Shown here: positions 26,856 to 35,381 of the stretch, in pieces | Numbering within the stretch: position 1 is the first letter of the stretch | Layout: each line of letters opens with the position of its first letter | DNA from: Planctomycetota bacterium | GTDB taxonomy: Bacteria > Planctomycetota > JACQVV01 > JASMLP01 | NCBI GenBank assembly: GCA_030748635.1 | Contig: JASMLP010000196.1 | Location: 1-54,443, forward strand | DNA: 54,443 bases | Direction: 5' to 3' | Translations under genes and position numbers: made by a program | The notes under the pieces: generated by a model | Seen by the model: the letters and a program-made list of their open reading frames with translations, nothing else | The model's database searches: none | Told to the model about the DNA's origin: nothing

Positions 26856-27737
26856 ATGCACAGCATGACCGGATATGCACATCGATTAGTTGAAGAATCC
26901 GACGTTACGGTCGAAGTTGAAATTCGTAGCGTCAACAACCGGTTCCTCAAGCTCTCAACCCGACTGGACGCCGCTCTCACACCTTTCGAGCCACGCATCC
27001 ACAACCTGCTTCGTCAAAAGCTTCATCGTGGAAGTGTTCAGGCCACGATTCACTATCGACCCAGCCAGAATTGCGCCCCTTACCGAATCAATCGCCCCGC
27101 CTTCACCGCCTTGTTAGGCGAATGCAAAGAAGCGTTCGAAACCGCGGGGATATCCCATCCAGTCGATCCCAATGTCCTCCTTTCTCTCGAAGGAGTTCTC
27201 GAACCGCAATCCATTTCACCGGAACGCATCGAACACGATTGGCCTCTCCTTGAAAACCTCATCCTGGAAACTGCGAACGACCTGCTTCAGATGAGAGCCA
27301 CCGAAGGGCGCCATCTACAAAAAGACCTGACTCTACGACACGAAAACGTGGGAAATCTGCTGGAAACCATCCGTTCGCGAGCGGAGGAAGTCGTCGGCCA
27401 CATCCGAAAACGCCTGACGGAACGAGTCTCCAAGCTTCTGGAAGGTGAACGCGTTACCCTCTCCGAGTCGGATCTGGCTCGAGAAATTGCCATTCATGCC
27501 GACCGGAGCGATGTTCAGGAGGAGATCGAACGGATCGATAGCCACCTTGAACAGTTTGCCACCACCCTTCAATCCGAGGGCGAGATCGGCCGCAAACTGG
27601 AATTCATTCTTCAGGAACTGGTTCGGGAAACCAACACCATCGGATCCAAGACGGTCGACCCGGTCTCGAGTCGCGTGGTCATCGAGATCAAAGGGGAACT
27701 CGAACGTCTTCGCGAACAGATCCAGAACGTGGAGTAG
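26856..27737 (+). CDS. yicC: YicC/YloC family endoribonuclease
   Basis: This 293-residue protein belongs to the YicC/YloC RNase family, which cleaves RNA endonucleolytically and takes part in RNA turnover. The characteristic start HSMTGYAHRLVEESDVTVEV, the RSVNNRFLKLSTRL motif and the C-terminal FILQELVRETNTIGSK are all present, and the length is normal. The next gene, gmk, starts 7 nt later, and the yicC-gmk order is conserved in many bacteria. No odd features. Confidence 0.93.
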   Translation: MHSMTGYAHRLVEESDVTVEVEIRSVNNRFLKLSTRLDAALTPFEPRIHNLLRQKLHRGSVQATIHYRPSQNCAPYRINRPAFTALLGECKEAFETAGISHPVDPNVLLSLEGVLEPQSISPERIEHDWPLLENLILETANDLLQMRATEGRHLQKDLTLRHENVGNLLETIRSRAEEVVGHIRKRLTERVSKLLEGERVTLSESDLAREIAIHADRSDVQEEIERIDSHLEQFATTLQSEGEIGRKLEFILQELVRETNTIGSKTVDPVSSRVVIEIKGELERLREQIQNVE

Positions 27738-27744
27738 ACAAGTC

Positions 27745-28296
27745 GTGCTCGTCATCATCTCGGGCCCTTCTGGAGTGGGCAAAGGAACTCTGATCCGTCA
27801 CCTGATGAAGCACCCTCACTTCGTCTATTCGGTCAGCGCGACCACTCGCCCTCCTCGCCCCGACGAAGAAGACGGTACGCACTACCACTTCCTTTCCACC
27901 GAGGAATTCCTGGGTCGAATCGAAGCGGGAGATTTCCTCGAATATGAAGAAGTTTTCGGACACCGCTACGGCACGCTACGCTCCCCCATCCTCCAGGAAG
28001 AAGCCCGAGGACGTCATGTGATTCTGGAAATCGATGTGCAGGGGGCTGAACAGGTTTTCTCCTCGGACCAGGAATGCGTCTCGATCTTTCTCGCGCCCCC
28101 CTCAATGGAAGAACTTCGAAGACGCCTGGAAGGACGAGGGACCGAAGATCCTCAGCGACTCGAACTGAGACTGGCTCGTGCCCAGGATGAAATCGAGCGC
28201 AGCGACCGGTACGACATCCGAATCGTCAACGACGATCTCGCCGCGGCCGTCGAGCAGGCGGAAGCCTTCCTGCAAAACCGCCTTCAGACGGCCTGA
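27745..28296 (+). CDS. gmk: Guanylate kinase
   Basis: This 183-residue enzyme phosphorylates GMP to GDP. It has a P-loop VIISGPSGVGKGTLIR, the GMP-binding VSATTRPPRPDEEDGTHYHF and the LEIDVQGAEQV segment. It is slightly shorter than many homologues because it begins close to the P-loop. The start is a GTG at 27745, ten bases after GGAG that spans the yicC stop; no ATG lies ahead of the P-loop. A short hairpin with a T tract follows the stop. In many bacteria rpoZ comes next; here it is missing. Confidence 0.95.
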   Translation: MLVIISGPSGVGKGTLIRHLMKHPHFVYSVSATTRPPRPDEEDGTHYHFLSTEEFLGRIEAGDFLEYEEVFGHRYGTLRSPILQEEARGRHVILEIDVQGAEQVFSSDQECVSIFLAPPSMEELRRRLEGRGTEDPQRLELRLARAQDEIERSDRYDIRIVNDDLAAAVEQAEAFLQNRLQTA

Positions 28297-28302
28297 AACC
28301 GC

Positions 28303-28319
28303 GCCGGCACGGCTTTTTT
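28303..28319 (+). terminator. Rho-independent terminator after gmk
   Basis: The stem GCCG-GCA-CGGC (28303-28313) is followed by six T (28314-28319). The stem is only four base pairs with a three-base loop, so it may be partial or weak. It fits the end of the tpiA-secG-yicC-gmk transcript. Confidence 0.5.
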
Positions 28320-28346
28320 GCTCTCCTGAATACCCCGGGGTATAGT
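28318..28346 (+). promoter_or_regulatory. Promoter with perfect palindrome overlapping the -10 (coaC gene)
   Basis: TTGCTC (28318-28323) and TATAGT (28341-28346) are 17 bases apart. The spacer contains the perfect 14-base palindrome ATACCCCGGGGTAT (28330-28343), which runs into the -10. A palindrome across a promoter spacer often binds a dimeric regulator. The following gene is the CoaC-like flavoprotein at 28400. The regulator is unknown. Confidence 0.5.
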
Positions 28347-28399
28347 TCTCTCGGCCTGACGCTCTCGTCTTTACTTTATTGTCCCGGTACCCGAACGAG

Positions 28400-28945
28400 A
28401 TGAACGGATTGAGTCACCAGATCCTCCTGGGGGTCACCGGATCGATTGCCATTCACCGCGCACTCGATCTGGTCAGCCTTCTGCGCAAACAAAAACACAA
28501 GATCTACGTCTCCATGACAGAGAGCGCGGCTCATCTTGTGGACCCAGCCCTGTTTGCCAGTCTATCCGGGAACCCCGTACTGACCGACCTCTTCGATCCT
28601 GATAGCGACGATTTCCCCCATATCCAGGCGGCGCGAACCATGGAAGTCGCCCTGGTGGCCCCCGCCACGGCCAATATTTTGGGAAAAGTGGCTTCGGGCA
28701 TTGCTGACGATGCGCTTTCCACGACCTTGATGACCCTTTCCTGCCCCCTTCTCTTCGCGCCGGCCATGAATTCCCGGATGTGGGAGAACCCCTTTGTCCA
28801 GCGCAATGTCGAGATTCTCCAGCAACACGGAGCCCGATTCATCGGACCGGATAGTGGACCCCTCGCCTGCGGAGATGTCGGAATCGGTCGTCTCGCTCCC
28901 ATCCAAGAGATCGCCCAACGTACGATCGAGGCGATCGAGAAATGA
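28400..28945 (+). CDS. coaC: Phosphopantothenoylcysteine decarboxylase (CoaC-type flavoprotein)
   Basis: This 181-residue flavoprotein decarboxylates phosphopantothenoylcysteine in coenzyme A synthesis. It opens LLGVTGSIAIHRALDLVSLL, holds the active-site His in FPHIQAARTMEVALVAPATA, the NILGKVASGIADDALS loop and the substrate-recognition PAMNSRMWENPFVQRN. Its length matches only the CoaC half of the usual CoaBC bifunctional protein, and the stop is clean with no CoaB domain following. The CoaB ligase must lie elsewhere or be missing. A related HFCD flavoprotein cannot be fully excluded. The start is the ATG at 28400; an in-frame TTG lies at 28379. The ribosome-binding site is poor. Confidence 0.82.
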   Translation: MNGLSHQILLGVTGSIAIHRALDLVSLLRKQKHKIYVSMTESAAHLVDPALFASLSGNPVLTDLFDPDSDDFPHIQAARTMEVALVAPATANILGKVASGIADDALSTTLMTLSCPLLFAPAMNSRMWENPFVQRNVEILQQHGARFIGPDSGPLACGDVGIGRLAPIQEIAQRTIEAIEK

Positions 28946-29069
28946 ACCTTTTCCTACAACTTCCCCTTTCTCCGATCGTCCAGAGAACCTTTTCACTCGA
29001 TCGGATTCTATCGAATCGCCCTCCACATTCTCGTGATTATCGAGACCTTCTCACGGAGCTTTCTGAACG

Positions 29070-31535
29070 ATGATTTCCACCACCAACAAAACCCGCGAAA
29101 TTTCCGCCGTTTTCCTGATCGGTTGCGGACTGTTTGTTCTGCTGAGCCTTCTCACTCACCACCCTGACGACTCCACCGCCAACTTGTGGCCCGCCCGCGT
29201 GGAGATGGCCAACGCCTGTGGACGGGCTGGCGCCGTCCTCTCCCACCACCTCTTTCAATGGTTAGGAGTCACGGTTTACATGGGACTCGGAGTCCTTTTA
29301 GCGTGGGGGTTGGTCATGCTTTCCGCGCAAAGAATCGACAATCCAGCGAGCAAGACCTTGGGAACCGTGATCGGACTCTTTTGCGCCAGCGCATTTGCAA
29401 GCCTCCAGGGAGCTGCCCAAACCGTCAGTTACCCCACCTACGGAGGTGTTCTTGGAGAGTGGTTTACCTTGACCCTGACGGCCCGCTTCAGCACAACAGG
29501 AAGCTACCTCGTGCTCCTTGTGATCTCTCTCATCTCCCTCGCGCTAGCCACCGAAACTCTGTTGATCACCCTTTTCCTGCGATTCTGGTTGTTCGCGCGA
29601 GAACAGATCAGCGCCCTGTCCAGCCGATGTCAGGAAAGCTTTCACTCCATGAGTTGCCAGGTCCGAGAGGCCCTCCAGGCTCGAAAAGATCTCAAAATCG
29701 CCCACCGGGAAGAAATTCAAGCGGAAACCGCTCGACGTCTCGCCCAGGCCGAAATGCGTAAAGCCGAAGCGGCCCGGACACGCGCCGAAGCGCAAGAAAA
29801 GGGAGCGGAAGCCGAAAAGCGGCGAGCGGAGGCAGCCACCCTTGAACTCGAAGCGACCCGCGAACGGAACCAGATCGAAAAGAGCCGGTCGAAAGAGGTC
29901 CAGTCAGAAAGTCGTGGCATCAAGAAAGCCACCGGACGGATCCGGAAAATGCTGGGATTCAATAGCGGCGAAGGGGAAGACGGATCCACCACCAAGCGTC
30001 CGACGGCCGCTTCGAGCCGATTTGGTTCCAAGAATGCGCTTCCGGCGACGGAGGCCCTGGCCAGAGGCCTGTATGAATTACCTCCTCTTTCACTTCTCGA
30101 TGAACCCGAAATCGTCGACCACTCCAAACGCCGAATGGATATCCGGAAAAAGGCTCAGATCCTGGAGGAAACCCTGGCCAATTTTTCGATCGACGCCAAG
30201 GTCGTGGGAATCGACCGTGGCCCAGTGGTCACCCAGTATGAAATCGAACTGGCCGCGGGAATCAAGGTGACCCGGGTAACCGGCTTAGCTGACGATCTCT
30301 CTATGGCCATGCGCGCCCCATCCATCCGTATTCAAGCCCCAATTCCCGGCCGAGGAACCATCGGGGTCGAGGTACCTAACGTCGAGAAAGAGGTGGTACG
30401 CATCAAGGAACTGGCCATCGAGTCCCAAAAAGCCATCCAGTCGATGCACATCCCCATGTTCCTGGGAAAAGAGACCACCGGAGCCGCACTGGTAACGGAC
30501 CTGAACAAGATGCCACACCTCCTGATCGCGGGGGCCACCGGTAGCGGTAAGAGCGTTTGTGTGAACTCTCTCATCACCAGTATTCTGCTTACCCGCACAC
30601 CGGAAGAGGTCAAACTGATTCTGATCGATCCCAAGATGGTCGAACTGGCGGACTACAAACAGATCCCCCACCTCATGGCACCAGTCATCACAGAAAGTTG
30701 TCGCGCTCCGGCCGTCCTGCAGTGGGCCGTGGACAAGATGGATGATCGTTATCGCCTGCTCAAGCAAGTCGGTGTCCGCAATATCACCGATTACAACAAA
30801 TTGGGGCCCGAGGGGATCGCCTCGAGACTCGAAGAGCAAGGCGAAGATCCGGAACTACTTCCTGGTCGGTTACCGTTTATCGTCATACTCATCGACGAAC
30901 TCAACGACCTCATGATGCAGGCCGGCAAGGAGGTCGAGAATGCTATCGTCCGCCTCGCACAAAAATCTCGAGCCGTCGGCATGCACCTGATCGTGGCGAC
31001 CCAGCGCCCATCCGCCGATGTCATCACCGGATTGATCAAGAGCAACCTCCCCTCCCGCATCGCGTTCAAGGTGAGCGCGAAGGGAGAAAGCCGAATCATC
31101 CTGGATGTGAACGGCGCCGAACGCCTTCTCGGTGGAGGCGATATGCTCTTCCTCGCTCCCGGCAACGGGTCCCCCGTGCGTTGCCAGGGCTCTTATCTCA
31201 GCGACGATGAAATTCGTAACACCGTCGAGTACATCAAGCAACAGGCCACCCCTGAATACAACGATGAATTGACGGGAAAGAAAGCCACCTCGGACACCGA
31301 CCCGACTCAACTCGACGACTTTTACATCGACGCGGTAAAGATCGTCCTGGAAACACAACGAGGCTCTGCCAGTCTGCTCCAACGAAAACTAGAGATCGGC
31401 TATTCTCGCGCCAGTCGGCTCATCGACTTGATGGAAGATCAAGGTATTGTCGGCCCCCACAAAGGGAGCAAGAGTCGTGAAATTCTGACCACTCTGGAAT
31501 CCTGGTCGGCGGAGATGGGGCTCGATGACGATTGA
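29070..31535 (+). CDS. ftsK: FtsK/SpoIIIE DNA translocase
   Basis: This 821-residue membrane-tethered DNA pump acts in chromosome segregation at division. It has about four N-terminal transmembrane helices (residues 8-170), then an Ala/Glu/Arg-rich helical linker (about 200-290, EKRRAEAATLELEATRERNQ), then the motor: LLIAGATGSGKSVCVNSLIT (Walker A), FIVILIDELNDLMMQAGKE (Walker B) and HLIVATQRPSADVITG. The gamma-like winged helix is last (TQRGSASLLQRKLEIGYSRA and SRLIDLMEDQGIV). Walker B reads DELNDLM where many FtsK proteins have DEFADLM. About 124 nt separate it from coaC, probably with its own promoter. A hairpin follows the stop. Confidence 0.94.
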   Translation: MISTTNKTREISAVFLIGCGLFVLLSLLTHHPDDSTANLWPARVEMANACGRAGAVLSHHLFQWLGVTVYMGLGVLLAWGLVMLSAQRIDNPASKTLGTVIGLFCASAFASLQGAAQTVSYPTYGGVLGEWFTLTLTARFSTTGSYLVLLVISLISLALATETLLITLFLRFWLFAREQISALSSRCQESFHSMSCQVREALQARKDLKIAHREEIQAETARRLAQAEMRKAEAARTRAEAQEKGAEAEKRRAEAATLELEATRERNQIEKSRSKEVQSESRGIKKATGRIRKMLGFNSGEGEDGSTTKRPTAASSRFGSKNALPATEALARGLYELPPLSLLDEPEIVDHSKRRMDIRKKAQILEETLANFSIDAKVVGIDRGPVVTQYEIELAAGIKVTRVTGLADDLSMAMRAPSIRIQAPIPGRGTIGVEVPNVEKEVVRIKELAIESQKAIQSMHIPMFLGKETTGAALVTDLNKMPHLLIAGATGSGKSVCVNSLITSILLTRTPEEVKLILIDPKMVELADYKQIPHLMAPVITESCRAPAVLQWAVDKMDDRYRLLKQVGVRNITDYNKLGPEGIASRLEEQGEDPELLPGRLPFIVILIDELNDLMMQAGKEVENAIVRLAQKSRAVGMHLIVATQRPSADVITGLIKSNLPSRIAFKVSAKGESRIILDVNGAERLLGGGDMLFLAPGNGSPVRCQGSYLSDDEIRNTVEYIKQQATPEYNDELTGKKATSDTDPTQLDDFYIDAVKIVLETQRGSASLLQRKLEIGYSRASRLIDLMEDQGIVGPHKGSKSREILTTLESWSAEMGLDDD

Positions 31536-31539
31536 GAAT

Positions 31540-31571
31540 CCGGACCCTCCCGATTTCGGTGTACGGTCCGG
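31540..31571 (+). terminator. Hairpin after ftsK
   Basis: CCGGACC (31540-31546) pairs with GGTCCGG (31565-31571); inside is a second small stem CCG-ATTT-CGG. No T tract follows, so this is a structured 3' end rather than a classical terminator. The 160-nt gap to rimO has no other clear feature. Confidence 0.35.
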
Positions 31572-31695
31572 TTAAAAGGAGCCCCCTACTCTCCGTGCAT
31601 CTCCCATCCCGCATGGATCGCATCTGAAAGACGCCCGTTCCGGGTTTCCGGTGGTCTTGCATTCCGCCCATCCCCTGGTACCGTACCCCTCCATC

Positions 31696-33066
31696 ATGCC
31701 CTCCGTATCACTCATCAGCCTGGGTTGCCCCAAAAACCTCATCGACAGCGAGCGAGCGCTTTCGAACCTTTCAGGATCGGGATTCGACATCACTCCCGTC
31801 ACCGAAGATGCGGACATCGTCGTGGTGAACACCTGCGGTTTTATCGATAGCGCCAAGGAAGAATCTATCGAGACCCTGCTTTCCGTTGCTCGCCCCCAAA
31901 CCGACGGCAAACGCCCCATTGTCATCGCCACCGGTTGCTTCTCAGAACGGTACGGTCCGGACCTGGCGCGAGAAATGCCAGAGATCGATGCGTACCTCGG
32001 CCTGGGTGACTATGCCCGCCTCCCCGAAATTGCTCACGCGCTTTTGCGGGGTCGCCCCGATGCCCCTCAGGTTTACCGAAGTCCACTACCCGACCGCCCC
32101 ACCCGTGCCCTTCGCCCCCATCGTCTTACCCCTCGCCACTACGCCTATCTTCGGATCTCCGAAGGTTGCGACAATCCCTGTACTTTCTGCTCCATTCCCG
32201 ACATTCGAGGCCGATTCACCTCCAAACCGCCCCGGGAAATTCTTGCCGAGGCGAAACAGCTCGTTGCGGACGGATGCCGAGAGTTGATCCTCGTCGCTCA
32301 GGATCTGACCGACTATGGGCTGGATCTCGTCGCGCGACGAAGCCTGGCCGATCTGCTCGAACTGCTGGACCAAGAGAGCGGAGCCCACTGGATACGCCTT
32401 CTCTACGCATATCCAGCCCATCTCGAAGAAAACATGCTCGACGCCATCGCGCGACTCGACACCGTGATCCCCTATCTGGATATCCCGATTCAACACGCCT
32501 CGACCGGAATTCTTCGTCGAATGGCGCGCCGAATGACAACTGAATCCACCTACGCCCTGATACAGAAGGTCCGGGACCGCATTCCTGGAGTGATCCTGCG
32601 TACCTCCATCATTGTCGGATTCCCCGGAGAAACCGAAGCGGATCACCAGACCCTCCTCGAGTTCCTCCAGACGGCCCGAATCGATCGTCTCGGCACCTTC
32701 ACGTACTCAGACGAGGAGAATACACCCTCATTTCGGATCCAAGAGAAAGTGGACCCAGAGACGATGCAGCGTCGCCAGAACGAAGTCATGGAGATTCAGC
32801 AGGCAGTGGCATTCGAACGCGCCGAACAAGATGTCGGGAAACATCTCGAAATCGTTCTCGACGGACCGGATCCAGACCAGGAAAACCGGTGGCTAGCTCG
32901 AACCCAGGGAGATTGCCCCGAGATCGATCCGGTGGTTCACCTGAATGAGGAAGCCGACCTTTCCGCCGGCGACTTTCACAACGCGCTGATCACCGGAACG
33001 TCTGGCTACGATCTCGTCGCTCAACTCGCTCCTGCCCCTCCCTCCTCCCAGCGACCCAAGTCATGA
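31696..33066 (+). CDS. rimO: Ribosomal protein S12 methylthiotransferase RimO
   Basis: This 456-residue radical SAM enzyme adds a methylthio group to an aspartate of ribosomal protein S12. It has an N-terminal UPF0004 domain with three cysteines (SLGCPKNLIDSE, VVVNTCGFIDSAKEESIETL, VIATGCFSERYG), the radical SAM motif CDNPCTFCSIPDIRGRF and a C-terminal TRAM domain. RimO rather than MiaB is indicated by GCPKNLIDSE and the CSIPDIRG form. The ATG at 31696 is the family start; the longer reading to 31651 is unsupported. The stop overlaps pgsA by 4 nt. Confidence 0.95.
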   Translation: MPSVSLISLGCPKNLIDSERALSNLSGSGFDITPVTEDADIVVVNTCGFIDSAKEESIETLLSVARPQTDGKRPIVIATGCFSERYGPDLAREMPEIDAYLGLGDYARLPEIAHALLRGRPDAPQVYRSPLPDRPTRALRPHRLTPRHYAYLRISEGCDNPCTFCSIPDIRGRFTSKPPREILAEAKQLVADGCRELILVAQDLTDYGLDLVARRSLADLLELLDQESGAHWIRLLYAYPAHLEENMLDAIARLDTVIPYLDIPIQHASTGILRRMARRMTTESTYALIQKVRDRIPGVILRTSIIVGFPGETEADHQTLLEFLQTARIDRLGTFTYSDEENTPSFRIQEKVDPETMQRRQNEVMEIQQAVAFERAEQDVGKHLEIVLDGPDPDQENRWLARTQGDCPEIDPVVHLNEEADLSAGDFHNALITGTSGYDLVAQLAPAPPSSQRPKS

Positions 33067-33677
33067 GCCTTCCCAATCGAATTACACTGATCCGGTTTCT
33101 CCTGGCTATCGTACTCTTCTTCTTTCTTTCTCAACTGGAGCCTCCCAATCGCATCGGTTATTTCGAGGGCCTTCAACCGGGAACTCCTGAATTTTCACGG
33201 ATCTTGAACATTGCCTGGATCTTTTTCTTCCTGGGAGCCCTGACCGACGCTCTCGACGGCTACCTGGCTCGCAAGCTCGAACTCCAGACCGATCTAGGAA
33301 GAATCGCCGACCCCTTTGTAGACAAGATCTATGTCTGCGGCAGTTTCGTATTCCTTTCCAGCGCCCCGGACCTGGCAGTTCACATCGAGGCCTGGATGGT
33401 GGTACTGGTAATCGGACGTGAATTTTTGATCACCGGATTGCGGGGCTACGTGGAATCGAAAGGGCATACGTTTCCTGCCGGTTGGTGGGGCAAGATCAAG
33501 ATGTTCCTGCAGTGCTCCACGGTCGTCGCCATCCTTTTCACCACCGCCAATTTCCCGGAATCTCCATTCTGCCTCTGGACCACCCACATCATTCTCTGGG
33601 CCATGCTCGTCTCCACCTTCACCTCGGCGGTCCTCTACTGCCGTCAAGCCCACCGCGTCTCAAGGTTTAGCCTGTGA
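33063..33677 (+). CDS. pgsA: CDP-diacylglycerol-glycerol-3-phosphate 3-phosphatidyltransferase
   Basis: This 204-residue integral membrane enzyme makes phosphatidylglycerol phosphate from CDP-diacylglycerol. The catalytic CDP-alcohol phosphatidyltransferase motif is clear: DALDGYLARKLELQTDLGRI followed by ADPFVDK. Four or more hydrophobic helices are present (RFLLAIVLFFFLSQL, ILNIAWIFFFLGALT and others). The ATG overlaps the rimO stop and the stop overlaps pgpA, so the gene is doubly coupled. PgpA next door removes the phosphate from its product, making a two-step pathway in neighbouring genes. Confidence 0.94.
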   Translation: MSLPNRITLIRFLLAIVLFFFLSQLEPPNRIGYFEGLQPGTPEFSRILNIAWIFFFLGALTDALDGYLARKLELQTDLGRIADPFVDKIYVCGSFVFLSSAPDLAVHIEAWMVVLVIGREFLITGLRGYVESKGHTFPAGWWGKIKMFLQCSTVVAILFTTANFPESPFCLWTTHIILWAMLVSTFTSAVLYCRQAHRVSRFSL

Positions 33678-34159
33678 ATCGACGGAGATCTCTGGGCATG
33701 GTCGCAGCCACTTTCTTCGGGTGGGGTCGGTTTCCTGTAGCTCCCGGAACCGCTGGAACCCTCGGGGCGGCCACACTCTGCGCCCCGCTCCTTCTGCTTG
33801 ACCCCCCTCCCTCTTCCTGGTGGATTCTCGGCTCTTCCGCTCTTATCACATTGGCCGGGATTCCGTTAGCTAGCTGGTGCGAGCGAGAAACAGGCGAAAC
33901 CGATCCAGGATGGTTCGTTCTCGACGAAGTTGCTGGATACCTGGTTTCGATCCTCTTTGTACCGTTTCAAGCGATCAATCTGGCTGGAGCCTTTCTCCTC
34001 TTTCGGATCTTCGACGTCGCCAAGCCTTACCCCATCAAAAATCTCGAACGGATCGGTGGAGGGATCGGTATCATGGTAGACGATCTGATGGCTGGGATTT
34101 ATGCGAATATCTCACTCCAGTTCATTCTGATCTGCATGGGGAGTTCGATCTTTACGTGA
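33674..34159 (+). CDS. pgpA: Phosphatidylglycerophosphatase A
   Basis: This 161-residue membrane phosphatase converts phosphatidylglycerol phosphate to phosphatidylglycerol. It has the family motifs FPVAPGTAGTLGA near the start, FVLDEVAGYLVSI and FDVAKPYPIKNLERIGGGIG with DDLMAGIYANI near the end. The start is a GTG overlapping the pgsA stop (GTGA), and the stop overlaps the GTG of the GGDEF gene. Its direct metabolic link with PgsA supports both calls. Confidence 0.94.
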   Translation: MNRRRSLGMVAATFFGWGRFPVAPGTAGTLGAATLCAPLLLLDPPPSSWWILGSSALITLAGIPLASWCERETGETDPGWFVLDEVAGYLVSILFVPFQAINLAGAFLLFRIFDVAKPYPIKNLERIGGGIGIMVDDLMAGIYANISLQFILICMGSSIFT

Positions 34160-35301
34160 GCTACGAGACTTCGAATCGAGAAATCGAGGAATTGATTCGT
34201 CGCCGTCTTGGTGACGACGAGGAAGCCGCCCGCATACTCACGCTCATCCGAAATCTCTACCAGGAACGTAAAAAACGGGAGTTCGATTTCTCGACCATCA
34301 GCGAAGTGGCCGAAGAGATCAACGTACGCTGCCTGGACCTGGCCAAAACAGAAAATTACGCGACCTCGCTCCTCATGGGCCAGTTCGGAGTCTTTCAGGT
34401 CTCGTTTTTGCGCCAACCTCATTTTGCCTCCGACGAGATCGTGGCCAGTCGGCCCCGCAAACAACAACCCCTCCCCACCTTCACGCGCAACGGATCCTTC
34501 GGACGATGGCTGGCGATTTCAACCGCTCCCATTCTCCTCGAAGAGGTTCCCGACGCACGGACCGAACATCCCGAATTGGAACAGATGTTCCAGCAGGAGG
34601 TCCGACTCTGCCTCCCTCTCATTCGCGGCGGATCCCCTCCCGGAGAAGGCCTGGTCGGGTGTGTCTGCCTAGGAAAACGGATGACCGGCCAGGACTACGC
34701 GCCCCCCGACCTGGAATTCCTCTGGATCCTCGGCCGCCTGGTTGCCGTGGCTCTCCACAACGCGCACCTTCACCACCGGGCTCAGATCGACAGCTTGACC
34801 GGTGTCTATTCCCGGGGTTATTTCGATGTTCACCTGATCGAGGAATTCCAGCGCGCCATGCGTTCCAAGAGGGAAGACGAGGAGTACCCCTTCTCCCATC
34901 CGGTTTCGCTGGTGATGCTCGACATAGACCACTTCAAGGATTTCAATACCCTTTACGGACACCCGGTAGGCGACGCCGTCCTCCAGAGTACGGCCCTGCT
35001 TCTCAAAAAGAGCGTTCGCTTACTGGACACAGTGACACGATATGGAGGGGAAGAATTCGCGATCATCCTCCCCGACACGACCAAGGAGCACGCGGCGGCT
35101 CTGGCCGAACGACTCCGTCAACAAATCGAAAAGCACCGGATCGATGTCGATGGAAACCCCGCTCTTCAGGTCACCGCGAGTTTTGGAGTTGCGACCTACC
35201 CAGAAGATGGCACAGACCTGCAATCCCTGGTTATTCAGGCCGATCAAGCTCTTTACCAGGCCAAGGACGGAGGCCGAAATCGTGTCGAATCCGCAAACTG
35301 A
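34156..35301 (+). CDS. GAF-GGDEF diguanylate cyclase
   Basis: This 381-residue protein makes cyclic di-GMP. The N-terminal half (about 1-210) looks like a GAF sensor after a helical lead-in, with no membrane span. The C-terminal GGDEF domain starts at about residue 215 (AQIDSLTGVYSRGYF) and has the intact active site RYGGEEFAIIL and the family end VIQADQALYQAKDGGRN. Just ahead of the active site RLLD, five residues before GGEEF, fits the inhibitory RxxD site, so feedback by product is likely. The GTG at 34156 overlaps the pgpA stop; the track reading from 33877 would run inside pgpA. It shares a transcript with phospholipid synthesis genes; the signal sensed is unknown. Confidence 0.9.
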   Translation: MSYETSNREIEELIRRRLGDDEEAARILTLIRNLYQERKKREFDFSTISEVAEEINVRCLDLAKTENYATSLLMGQFGVFQVSFLRQPHFASDEIVASRPRKQQPLPTFTRNGSFGRWLAISTAPILLEEVPDARTEHPELEQMFQQEVRLCLPLIRGGSPPGEGLVGCVCLGKRMTGQDYAPPDLEFLWILGRLVAVALHNAHLHHRAQIDSLTGVYSRGYFDVHLIEEFQRAMRSKREDEEYPFSHPVSLVMLDIDHFKDFNTLYGHPVGDAVLQSTALLLKKSVRLLDTVTRYGGEEFAIILPDTTKEHAAALAERLRQQIEKHRIDVDGNPALQVTASFGVATYPEDGTDLQSLVIQADQALYQAKDGGRNRVESAN

Positions 35302-35314
35302 ATTCGACTTCGGC

Positions 35315-35343
35315 TTGGCAGTTCGGAAGTCGATGGATATAAT
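35315..35343 (+). promoter_or_regulatory. Strong sigma-70-type promoter before SpoIIE phosphatase
   Basis: TTGGCA (35315-35320), exactly 17 bases, then a perfect TATAAT (35338-35343). Transcription would start near 35350, about 30 bases ahead of the ATG at 35382. It separates the rimO-pgsA-pgpA-GGDEF unit from the SpoIIE unit. Confidence 0.8.
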
Positions 35344-35381
35344 TTGCCAACTTTCACGGATGCAGGAGATCTGTACCCCGC

